51,507 bases of DNA. Source: Dyella lipolytica. GTDB taxonomy: Bacteria > Pseudomonadota > Gammaproteobacteria > Xanthomonadales > Rhodanobacteraceae. The stretch spans positions 1,068,851-1,120,357 of the forward strand of contig NZ_BSNQ01000003.1 of the NCBI RefSeq assembly GCF_030160075.1. The letters are read 5' to 3'. Position numbers and translations under genes: made by a program. Shown here one piece after another: positions 19,832 through 26,051 of the stretch. Position 1 is the stretch's first letter. Each line of letters opens with the position of its first letter. The notes beneath the pieces are model-generated. The model worked only from the letters and a program-made list of their open reading frames with translations. It ran no database searches and had not been told where the DNA came from.

Positions 19832-19925
19832 TGTCCAGTGACGAAATGAAGGAGTCATTTCTAGCAGGACCTTCATCTTCGGGTGTGGCACGTATCATGT
19901 GCTCAAACGGTGGACGAGGATGACT

Positions 19926-20876
19926 ATGGGTGACTTCATCAAGACCGAAGACTGCGGCACCCTGGCCGAGTTTTGGACACGCATTTCACCAGTACACCCT
20001 TCGTTCGCTTCGCCCACAATGGTCTTTCGAGGGCAACGTGTCAGCGCTTGGCGACTCATACCCAGGGTGTTTCGCAAGGACGTCCGGCAGGAATTCGATT
20101 ACGGCATGTTCGCGATGCCTGACCGTGACCATCCATTGCAGACCATCTTTGAGTTCACCCTGTTAGCGAGTTTCATGCAGTTTTGCGATGCCCGAGGCCT
20201 CGCCGTGCCCGGTGATTCGCCACAATTTCGGGAGTATTTGGCGCGGATCATGATTAAGTATTCCTCGCACAACGAAGCATGGCCCGACCCCATGATTCTT
20301 CCGCTCATGGCGCTAGCTCAGCACCATGGCGTTCCCACTCGCTTACTTGACGTATCAAGCAATCCCTATGTCGCCGCTTACTTCGCTGCATCGTCTACCA
20401 TCGAAGCGTTTTCTAAGCTTCGCAACGATCAGGACCGCGCAGATTTTGCCAGGGGCCAGCGTCTTGCCGTATTTGGAGTCGATGTAGGAACGCTTCACAA
20501 CGCTGTAGGCATTAGGCAGATCCGGGTGCCAGGTAGCACCTCACCGAACCTATCCGCTCAGGCCGGTTCTTTTTTACTTGTCGAGAACCACGGAATGCGG
20601 GGAGAGCCCTTTGTTGAGGATGTATCCATCGAAGACAAGCTTGAAGCTCTTCCCAAGCTTAGCGACGAACTGAGAACACCAATTGACGCAACTTTGCTCA
20701 CCAAAGTGACGCTCCCAGTCGGTTACGCAGCCATGCTACTTAAGTGGTGCATGCGACACGGTATAACGGCGGCGACGATCTTTCCCGGTTATGACGGAGC
20801 CGCAAAGGCGGCAATCGAGCTTGTGATGGCCGAGCGCTTTGAAGCCGCCATGAAACCGTCGTCTTTCACCACATAG
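19926..20876 (+). CDS. FRG-domain protein (island cargo)
   Basis: The FRG domain is visible in VFRGQRVSAWRLIPRVFRKD (FRGQ at about 34-37), in the FEFTLLASFMQF helix, and in the diagnostic LAQHHGVPTRLLDVSSNPYVAAYFA (about 130-154). FRG proteins are widespread in mobile and prophage regions and the domain has no settled biochemical activity; some are suspected toxins or nucleotide-acting enzymes. The ATG at 19926 is chosen because GAGG lies six bases upstream; a GTG at 19899 opens the frame earlier. 316 aa. The next gene follows after 32 bp, so the pair is probably co-transcribed. Confidence 0.85.
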   Translation: MGDFIKTEDCGTLAEFWTRISPVHPSFASPTMVFRGQRVSAWRLIPRVFRKDVRQEFDYGMFAMPDRDHPLQTIFEFTLLASFMQFCDARGLAVPGDSPQFREYLARIMIKYSSHNEAWPDPMILPLMALAQHHGVPTRLLDVSSNPYVAAYFAASSTIEAFSKLRNDQDRADFARGQRLAVFGVDVGTLHNAVGIRQIRVPGSTSPNLSAQAGSFLLVENHGMRGEPFVEDVSIEDKLEALPKLSDELRTPIDATLLTKVTLPVGYAAMLLKWCMRHGITAATIFPGYDGAAKAAIELVMAERFEAAMKPSSFTT

Positions 20877-20908
20877 GGGCACCGGCAGCTGACACACGAG
20901 GTGACGAA

Positions 20909-21697
20909 ATGCCCGCTAACCGCAATGAGTTCGTAAGCACTGTACTAACCCTGATGGCTGAAACCGTATTGACATTCGAGGGAAAAGTTCCTCGTCCGCG
21001 GTTGATAGACGTCAACGCGCGCATCGGGCACGCTTACCGCTATGTGGAGAAATCGCCGCATCAGGCACTGGTGCTTAAGGTGGCCCGCCTCACTTCGTGT
21101 GTAACCGGCGCCGTGACGATGCTAAGAGTGGGTCTTTACCAAGAACAAGGCGCACTTCAACGCATTATTGACGATACAAACGACGACATATTCTTCATAT
21201 CAATCGGCATGCTCAGGGGATTCGAACCACTGCACGAGAGGTTCTTTGAAGCCTTTTGGGCAGAAGAGTTTCCTGATTCCACAGACACATTGGCCAGGCA
21301 TGAAAGGCCGGATTTCCCTCAGCGAAAGAAAATACGTGCGTACAACGCACGTATGGGTCTGGGTGAAAACGCCAACCTTTCGCTTGTTTCTGACGTCGGG
21401 GCATCTCTCGCAAGTGCCTATTCGGGGTTTATCCACGGGGCTTCAAGTCAAATTATGGATATGTACGTTGGCCAACCGCCGAAATTCCATGGAACTGGCC
21501 AACTCGGATTGGGACGCGAGAGTTCACAACTTGGAGATGCCGCAAACTGCATTTACCGCGCCTTATTCTCCTTTGTTTTGGTTGCCAGAATGTTTGAAGA
21601 CTACGTGCTGCGTGACGCGCTTCACGACGCGGCGCGTAGGTTCGGAGATGTCTTCGGCTTAAATGAGCTACCACCACATTTACAATCCCGAGTCTAA
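20909..21697 (+). CDS. Unknown helical protein, partner of the FRG gene
   Basis: The family is not recognised. 262 aa, predicted mostly helical and soluble, with no signal or membrane helix. The C-terminal half contains SAYSGFIHGASSQIMDMYVG and a helix FSFVLVARMFEDYVLRDALHDAARRFGDVFG. The Y-S-x-F-I-H-G motif resembles helical domains of DUF5677-like proteins seen in defence islands, but this similarity is by eye only. It lies 32 bp after the FRG gene on the same strand and may be its regulator, immunity partner or effector. Codon use is AT-richer than in the flanking genome. Confidence 0.8.
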   Translation: MPANRNEFVSTVLTLMAETVLTFEGKVPRPRLIDVNARIGHAYRYVEKSPHQALVLKVARLTSCVTGAVTMLRVGLYQEQGALQRIIDDTNDDIFFISIGMLRGFEPLHERFFEAFWAEEFPDSTDTLARHERPDFPQRKKIRAYNARMGLGENANLSLVSDVGASLASAYSGFIHGASSQIMDMYVGQPPKFHGTGQLGLGRESSQLGDAANCIYRALFSFVLVARMFEDYVLRDALHDAARRFGDVFGLNELPPHLQSRV

Positions 21698-21781
21698 GAA
21701 ACTACCTTGCAATTTGTGAAAGTGCACGCGAGCGGTGTGGCATGGGCATCGTGTCCGAAGATATAAAGAAATTGCAGCAAC

Positions 21782-21802
21782 GTCCGCTTTCGACCCAAAG
21801 CG
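21782..21802. repeat. Intergenic hairpin repeat (CTTTCGACCCAAAGCG), copy 2
   Basis: This copy matches 19808-19828 with one difference over 21 bases and again forms a CGCTTT/AAAGCG hairpin around cgaccc. It sits in the 263-bp gap between the two cargo groups. A small CATTCC/GGAATG hairpin and the second GAGCGCTTCGTGCCAG copy (21826-21841) follow directly. Confidence 0.6.
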
Positions 21803-21960
21803 CACATTCCGCCCGGAATGCGGCAGAGCGCTTCGTGCCAGCTCATGCACAGCGGTTGGCGCCACCTGCTGACTCTTCCGAATTTTATGTCCCCTGAACA
21901 TCGAGTCTGTTTGCACTGGAACCAGCCGGAACTCACCTTGCGTCTAATAGTTGGCTACCA

Positions 21961-22536
21961 ATGAAAGATTCCTTGCCGATTTGGCCACAGCATGAAGCCT
22001 TTTACATACAGAGCATGCTCTTTCACACAAGGCAGGCATGTATCTCCATCGACTTCTTAGGGGGCTTGGTTAGCCGCTTGTCTAGCAACCGGAAAGCGGG
22101 TTCCACGTCCGACTTCGATTGTTCGGCCGCCCTAGATAGTGTTCAAAATTTAGTGTTTCGGGCGGCGGCAATTTCTCGCTACTTTTGGCCCACTGGGAAG
22201 CAATTTGAATCCCGCGGCGATAGACTCAGAGCCGCATTTGAAGTCAAAGAGGATTCCCCACTACGCAACCGCGATCTACGAAATGCTGCCGAACACTTCG
22301 ATGAGCGTTTAGACACCTACCTGAAGACCGGCATAGCTGGCTATGTCATTCCTGAGTGGTTCGGACCGCTACAAGAACGAGAAGAACCTACTCACTACTT
22401 TCGGGCCTACTTCATCAACACTGGGTGCTTACGGATTCTAGATCAGGAATTTTTTGTTCCACCGATTGCAAACGAAGTCGTTCGGGTCCACAACCTACTG
22501 GTCACGTTCGATCAGAACGGGGGGCGAATGCCGTGA
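21961..22536 (+). CDS. Small protein with HEPN-type Rx4H motif (island cargo)
   Basis: The 191-aa protein is not assigned to a named family. It is helical, and within LRNRDLRNAAEHFDERLDTYL it carries R107-N-A-A-E-H112. This is the R-[N/D/H]-x3-H pattern of HEPN ribonucleases, placed in a helix followed by acidic residues as expected. HEPN domains act as RNases in toxin-antitoxin, CRISPR and abortive-infection systems. The first half (WPQHEAFYIQSMLFHTRQACISIDFLGGLVSRL) has the two long helices expected of the fold. It starts the second cargo group and is followed after a short gap by the Mrr-like nuclease gene. The HEPN call rests on the motif only. Confidence 0.75.
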   Translation: MKDSLPIWPQHEAFYIQSMLFHTRQACISIDFLGGLVSRLSSNRKAGSTSDFDCSAALDSVQNLVFRAAAISRYFWPTGKQFESRGDRLRAAFEVKEDSPLRNRDLRNAAEHFDERLDTYLKTGIAGYVIPEWFGPLQEREEPTHYFRAYFINTGCLRILDQEFFVPPIANEVVRVHNLLVTFDQNGGRMP

Positions 22537-22573
22537 GTTTGACATCTAACGAATCACTCAAGTGGGTACCTAC

Positions 22574-23509
22574 ATGCCAGCTCTAGACTTCAAAGAGATC
22601 GCTATTCCAACGCACGGCCCCACCCGCGACGACTTCGAGATGTTCGCTCGCGATTTTCTGGCATTTAAAGGTTTCAAAATTATCGTCGGCCCAGATCGCG
22701 GAGCAGATGACGGGCGCGATCTCATCATTGAGGAGAAGCGCACCGGAGTCGGTGGTGAAACCAACGTTCGCTGGCTCGTCAGTTGTAAGCACAACGCTCA
22801 CAGCGGGTCTTCCGTTACACCCGGTGATGAGAGCGACATTCGCGACAGGCTCCAAATGCATAGTTGCCAAGGCTTTGTCGGTTTTTATTCGACCCTACCT
22901 AGTGGCGGCCTTGCCGCCAGGCTCAACGCCGCCAATTTACCGTACGAGGTTCAAGTCTTTGACGGCGGACGCATCGAAGCAGAACTCCTGGCAAGTCCCG
23001 GCGGCATTGCAATTGCCCGTAGATATATGCCGTCCTCGACGGCAGCATGGTCGACTGAGCACCCTGTTCCGGCAAGACTCTTCGCAACTGATCCTGAGCT
23101 AAAGTGCGCACACTGTGGGAAAGACCTGCTTGGACCGACGCCGTCCGGAATCCTTGTGCTATGGACCTCGCACAATGAGGACTTCACCGATAAGCGCGTA
23201 GAGACCGTTTACTGGTGTTGCAAAAGCGATTGCGATCAAGCACTAGTTGCCAAACACTATCGAAGGGGGCTCACGGATGGCTGGGAGGATATCCCTGACA
23301 TTATCGCACCCGTCGGCTACATTCGCTGGATCATGGCTGTAATCAATGAAGTGCATGGAAGGCGCCCCTATTCCGATAGCGCTCTGGCAAACATCAAAAC
23401 ATTTTTTGTGAATCTATTTCCTCTCGTTTCAAGAGAGATGACCAGTGTAGAGAAGAAACAGATTCAGCGACTTATTGAACTCCCTGTTGGACTTGGTGGC
23501 TCCGGCTAG
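22574..23509 (+). CDS. Mrr-like PD-(D/E)XK nuclease with zinc-ribbon region (island cargo)
   Basis: The N-terminal part has a restriction-endonuclease-like core: an amphipathic helix FEMFARDFLAFKGF, then PDRGADDGRDLII (catalytic-type Asp) and WLVSCKHN with the lysine, matching the G-x-D-x-G-x-D...[QS]-C-K-[HR] pattern of Mrr-type enzymes. This is followed by a region with CAHC (about residues 178-181) and YWCCKSDC (about 215-220), a probable zinc site, and a helical C-terminus. Members of this fold cleave DNA, often modified or foreign DNA. The ATG at 22574 starts 312 aa... with a GTG at 22562 as alternative. It lies 37 bp after the HEPN-like gene and 36 bp before the DUF2971 gene. Confidence 0.8.
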   Translation: MPALDFKEIAIPTHGPTRDDFEMFARDFLAFKGFKIIVGPDRGADDGRDLIIEEKRTGVGGETNVRWLVSCKHNAHSGSSVTPGDESDIRDRLQMHSCQGFVGFYSTLPSGGLAARLNAANLPYEVQVFDGGRIEAELLASPGGIAIARRYMPSSTAAWSTEHPVPARLFATDPELKCAHCGKDLLGPTPSGILVLWTSHNEDFTDKRVETVYWCCKSDCDQALVAKHYRRGLTDGWEDIPDIIAPVGYIRWIMAVINEVHGRRPYSDSALANIKTFFVNLFPLVSREMTSVEKKQIQRLIELPVGLGGSG

Positions 23510-23545
23510 CCGACCTATTCGACATTTCGGCTAAGGGATATTGAC

Positions 23546-24424
23546 GTGCCAGATACACCGCGGTCTTTCTACAAATACATGACGGCAAATACTGCGAAGA
23601 TCGTCATGAATGCCGGTCGACTACGTTGGTCTCGGCCGTCGCGTTTCAATGACCCGTTCGATATGCAGGTCAACCTTCAGATTAGGTTTGACGAAAATCG
23701 GGTGGTAGACGCCATACTCCAAAAGATGTGGGAACGTGTTCAAGGGCGCGCTCCAGCGGCCAAGAATCAGCTTGGACAATTGCTCGATGAGACAGCCCCC
23801 ATCCACTTACAACGTGGCCATCAGGCTTTTCTCAGTGGTCAGCGGCCCGGGATCTTGGGATCGTTAGAAGGGCTACCAAGCGTCCTAGATGACTTAAACG
23901 GTCAACTTCAAGCCGCCTTGGCCACCACCAAAATCATCTGTCTCAGCGCGCGTAAGGATAGCGTCCTGATGTGGTCTCATTACGCCGAAAGCCATTGCGG
24001 GATCGCCCTGGAATTTTACGCCCCGGACGGAGTGGACAGCCCCTACAAGGTTGCGCGTCCAGTGAACTATTGCGACGAAGTGCCTTCCCTCTTCAGCGAG
24101 GAGGAGTTGTCGGATTTTCTGTCAGGCGGCTCAGCTCTCACTCACGAAATCATTGATCGAATCCTCTACGCCAAGGCGATTCCCTGGCGCTACGAGGAAG
24201 AGTGGCGTATCGCGACGGGCGACGGCCGCGACCCCACGGCTGAATTCGAGGACATTGAGTTCCTTCGCGAAGAGTTGCGCGCCGTTTACTTTGGATGTAA
24301 GGCGAAAGACCAGGACCAAGCGGCCATCGCGGAGCTCGTGGATGCCCGCTATCCGTGGGCAGAAATCTGGCGGTGCCGCCGGAGCCTAAATGCGTGGGCT
24401 CTTGATTTCGAGCGATTGAGATAG
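23546..24424 (+). CDS. DUF2971-domain protein (island cargo)
   Basis: 292 aa with the landmarks of DUF2971: FYKYMTANTAKIVMNAGRLRWSRPSRFNDPFD at the N-terminus, CLSARKDSVLMWSHYAESHCGIALEF in the middle (about 132-157), and YAKAIPWRYEEEWRI (about 208-222). The conserved Y, N-D-P-F, W-x-x-Y, and K-x3-W-x2-E-x-E-x-R residues are all present, so the protein looks intact. The domain's function is unknown; it occurs often in mobile DNA and defence neighbourhoods. The start is a GTG with AAGGGA seven bases upstream. It closes the HEPN-like/Mrr-like/DUF2971 group. Confidence 0.87.
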   Translation: MPDTPRSFYKYMTANTAKIVMNAGRLRWSRPSRFNDPFDMQVNLQIRFDENRVVDAILQKMWERVQGRAPAAKNQLGQLLDETAPIHLQRGHQAFLSGQRPGILGSLEGLPSVLDDLNGQLQAALATTKIICLSARKDSVLMWSHYAESHCGIALEFYAPDGVDSPYKVARPVNYCDEVPSLFSEEELSDFLSGGSALTHEIIDRILYAKAIPWRYEEEWRIATGDGRDPTAEFEDIEFLREELRAVYFGCKAKDQDQAAIAELVDARYPWAEIWRCRRSLNAWALDFERLR

Positions 24425-24453
24425 CCCTCTAGGTACGCGATGCGCCGAGGTGT

Positions 24454-24690
24454 TCATATTTCGCCTTCATGGAAGTCAGCTTTATTCGCCGCAGGCTGCC
24501 CTGGCGACAGTGCGGGCCGCGCACCAGACAAGCCGCGTAGCGCTACCTGCTCCATGCACGCAATATCCAAGTCTCCCGCGAGCGCGAAGTCACATGACTC
24601 ACACGCAAGCAGGACATTGAGCACCCTTCCCTCGGGCTCAACCCTCGCGCTCATCCATTCGCCGCACTTCGTACACTGCATCGCATGCAT
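24454..24690 (-). CDS. Small zinc-ribbon protein
   Basis: 78 aa, family not recognised. Two C-x2-C knuckles are visible: CTKC near residue 6 and CESC near residue 31, on either side of a short basic/acidic beta segment, which is the layout of a small zinc ribbon. The tail is Ala/Pro-rich and probably disordered. A strong GGGAG stands six bases before the ATG, supporting expression. It is on the strand opposite to the other cargo, between the DUF2971 gene and the tRNA-Cys end of the island, where an integrase would normally be. It could be a regulator of the island, which is inference. Confidence 0.65.
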   Translation of the reverse strand: MHAMQCTKCGEWMSARVEPEGRVLNVLLACESCDFALAGDLDIACMEQVALRGLSGARPALSPGQPAANKADFHEGEI

Positions 24691-24810
24691 GTCGTCTCCC
24701 TATCCATAGAACTCGCGTACACGTCCAACCAGGATAGTGACGCGAGTTTGCCACCCGAAAAAGGGTGGCAAACAGGCGATTTTGGGCGTTTTTTGGCGGA
24801 ATCTCGCGTA

Positions 24811-24834
24811 AGAAAAAACCGCCTTGCGGCGGTT
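24811..24834 (-). terminator. Rho-independent terminator after tRNA-Cys (island-borne)
   Basis: On the minus strand a perfect 7-bp stem AACCGCC/GGCGGTT with a GCAA loop is followed by a run of T. It lies 27 bases beyond the tRNA-Cys CCA end, on the island side of the attachment site. It therefore came with the element and replaces the displaced terminator at 19601-19625. Confidence 0.85.
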
Positions 24835-24854
24835 AACTCTTTGAATCACAAGTT

Positions 24855-24911
24855 TCGCAATGGAGGCCGAGGTCGGAATCGAACCGGCGTACACGGCTTT
24901 GCAGGCCGCTG
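24855..24911. repeat. Direct repeat, proximal attachment site in tRNA-Cys
   Basis: Partner of 19635-19691, two mismatches in 57 bp. It covers the tRNA from the anticodon stem to CCA and six bases beyond. Crossover may have occurred anywhere in this block, most simply in the anticodon or T arm. Confidence 0.9.
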
Positions 24912-24934
24912 CATGACCACTCTGCCACCCGGCC
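24861..24934 (-). tRNA. tRNA-Cys (GCA)
   Basis: 74 nt with an encoded CCA end. The acceptor stem GGCCGGG pairs with CTCGGCC (one G-U), the discriminator is U73 as in other tRNA-Cys, the anticodon GCA sits in CTGCAAA, and the T loop GGTTCGATTCC is canonical. The 3' half is shared with 19635-19691, so the gene serves as the integration target and has been restored by the element. It lies after two tRNA-Gly genes and pgsA, the same order as E. coli pgsA-glyW-cysT. Confidence 0.97.
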
Positions 24935-24973
24935 ATTGCTGGGATTGACGATCTTAGCGGATCGGGTCCCCTA

Positions 24974-25004
24974 GAAAAACAAAACCCCGGTGGCCCGAGG
25001 CTTT
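24974..25004 (-). terminator. Terminator-like hairpin between tRNA-Gly and tRNA-Cys
   Basis: On the minus strand a 10-bp stem (AAAGCCTCGG with CCGGGGTTTT, two wobble pairs, GCCA loop) runs into GTTTTTC. It lies only 10 bases past the tRNA-Gly CCA end, so part of the transcription would stop before tRNA-Cys. Only about 40 bp then remain for a separate tRNA-Cys promoter. Confidence 0.6.
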
Positions 25005-25013
25005 GCGTGAAAC

Positions 25014-25089
<76 letters not shown>

Positions 25090-25195
25090 ATCGGAGCGTG
25101 CAACTATAGCAGAATCGGGTTAGATGTGAATAGCCGATGCTGATTTTTTTCAGCGATTCAAGCCACTTGCCGCACATTCTTGAAGTACTTCATAC

Positions 25196-25229
25196 GACAA
25201 GGCCCCGGGCTTGCGCCTGGGGCCTTGTC
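25196..25229. other. 15-bp hairpin between the two tRNA-Gly genes
   Basis: GACAAGGCCCCGGGC pairs with GCCTGGGGCCTTGTC around a ttgc loop (one G-U pair). There is no T tract on either side, so it looks more like an RNA-processing or folding element of the tRNA precursor than a terminator. Confidence 0.6.
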
Positions 25230-25236
25230 TGAAAAC

Positions 25237-25312
<76 letters not shown>

Positions 25313-25366
25313 ATCGGAGCCGCGCATTTTAACGTGTGAAACGAGCCCGTCAAGCGCCGGTCTCGA

Positions 25367-26008
25367 TCAAGCGTGCGGATCGCCGGGAGGCGCGACGGAA
25401 GAAACACGAGGATCTTTGGATGCCTGCGCCGGTGCATCCCCATGCAGCGCCGGCCACGCGGCACGCAGGTAATACAGACCCGACCAGATGGTAAGCACCC
25501 CGGCGATCACCAGCAGTGCCTCGCCGATGTGATACAGACGCAAGGCCTCGGCGCTTCTTTCGTGCTGCAGAATCAGCACGATCAAGGCCACCATCTGCAT
25601 CACGGTTTTCAGCTTGCCGATAAACGCCACCCGCACCGTGGAACGCAGGCCGATCTCGGCCATCCATTCGCGCAGCGCGGAGATGCTGATTTCACGTCCA
25701 ACAATGATCGCCGCGGTTATCGCCATCACGATGCCGGACCAATCGCCGCGATGCGAGTTCACGAGCATGAACAGCGTGACGGCCACCATCAGCTTGTCCG
25801 CCACGGGATCGAGGAAGGCGCCGAACTGGGAGGTCATGTTCAACCGACGCGCGAGATAACCATCGAGCCAGTCCGTGACACCGGCCAACGCGAAGACGAT
25901 AGCGGCCGTGATGTTGTGCCCACGGAACGGCAGATAGAACACCAGCACCATCACCGGCAGCAGCGCTACGCGGAACAGCGTCAGCCAGGTCGGCAGGTTG
26001 ATGCGCAT
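25367..26008 (-). CDS. pgsA: CDP-diacylglycerol--glycerol-3-phosphate 3-phosphatidyltransferase PgsA
   Basis: An inner-membrane enzyme making phosphatidylglycerophosphate, the first committed step to phosphatidylglycerol and cardiolipin. The CDP-alcohol phosphotransferase motif D-G-x2-A-R-x8-G-x3-D-x3-D is seen in WLDGYLARRLNMTSQFGAFLDPVADKL. The N-terminus INLPTWLTLFRVALLP is typical and several membrane helices follow. 213 aa, with a C-terminal extension rich in Ala/Pro/Asp beyond the E. coli length. It follows uvrC by 43 bp and is followed by tRNA-Gly and tRNA-Cys, a conserved gammaproteobacterial order. Confidence 0.95.
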   Translation of the reverse strand: MRINLPTWLTLFRVALLPVMVLVFYLPFRGHNITAAIVFALAGVTDWLDGYLARRLNMTSQFGAFLDPVADKLMVAVTLFMLVNSHRGDWSGIVMAITAAIIVGREISISALREWMAEIGLRSTVRVAFIGKLKTVMQMVALIVLILQHERSAEALRLYHIGEALLVIAGVLTIWSGLYYLRAAWPALHGDAPAQASKDPRVSSVAPPGDPHA

Positions 26009-26051
26009 GGGTCCCTTCCGTTTTCTTCAGTGTCGCACGAGTGGGTGACAA

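Larger units (their letters stand above)
19462..19925. other. Island left junction, about 460 bp without a gene
   Basis: This stretch holds, in order, the upstream region of the SMP-30-like gene, a minus-strand terminator (19601-19625), the truncated tRNA-Cys copy (19641-19691), a CGTGCCAG-containing short repeat (19769-19784), a copy of the cttTCGACCCaaag repeat (19808-19831), and the leader of the FRG gene. No open frame here looks like a gene. Confidence 0.6.
19635..24911. mobile_element. Genomic island in tRNA-Cys, integrase-less, with putative defence cargo
   Basis: The element is bounded by 57-bp direct repeats, one in the intact tRNA-Cys (24861-24934) and one in a 3' fragment (19641-19691). 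Its genes are visibly more AT-rich at third positions than the flanks. They are found in two plus-strand groups (FRG gene plus an unknown; HEPN-like, Mrr-like and DUF2971 genes) and one small minus-strand gene. No integrase, excisionase or transposase is present. It may have lost its integrase or be moved in trans by another element. Confidence 0.8.

Noticed and set aside
19575-19841. 88-codon frame over the truncated tRNA
   Set aside because: It runs through the terminator and the tRNA fragment, so it is a chance frame.
19635-24911. CRISPR array or origin of replication in the accessory region
   Set aside because: Only two copies of each short repeat exist, with no regular spacer pattern and no replication gene.
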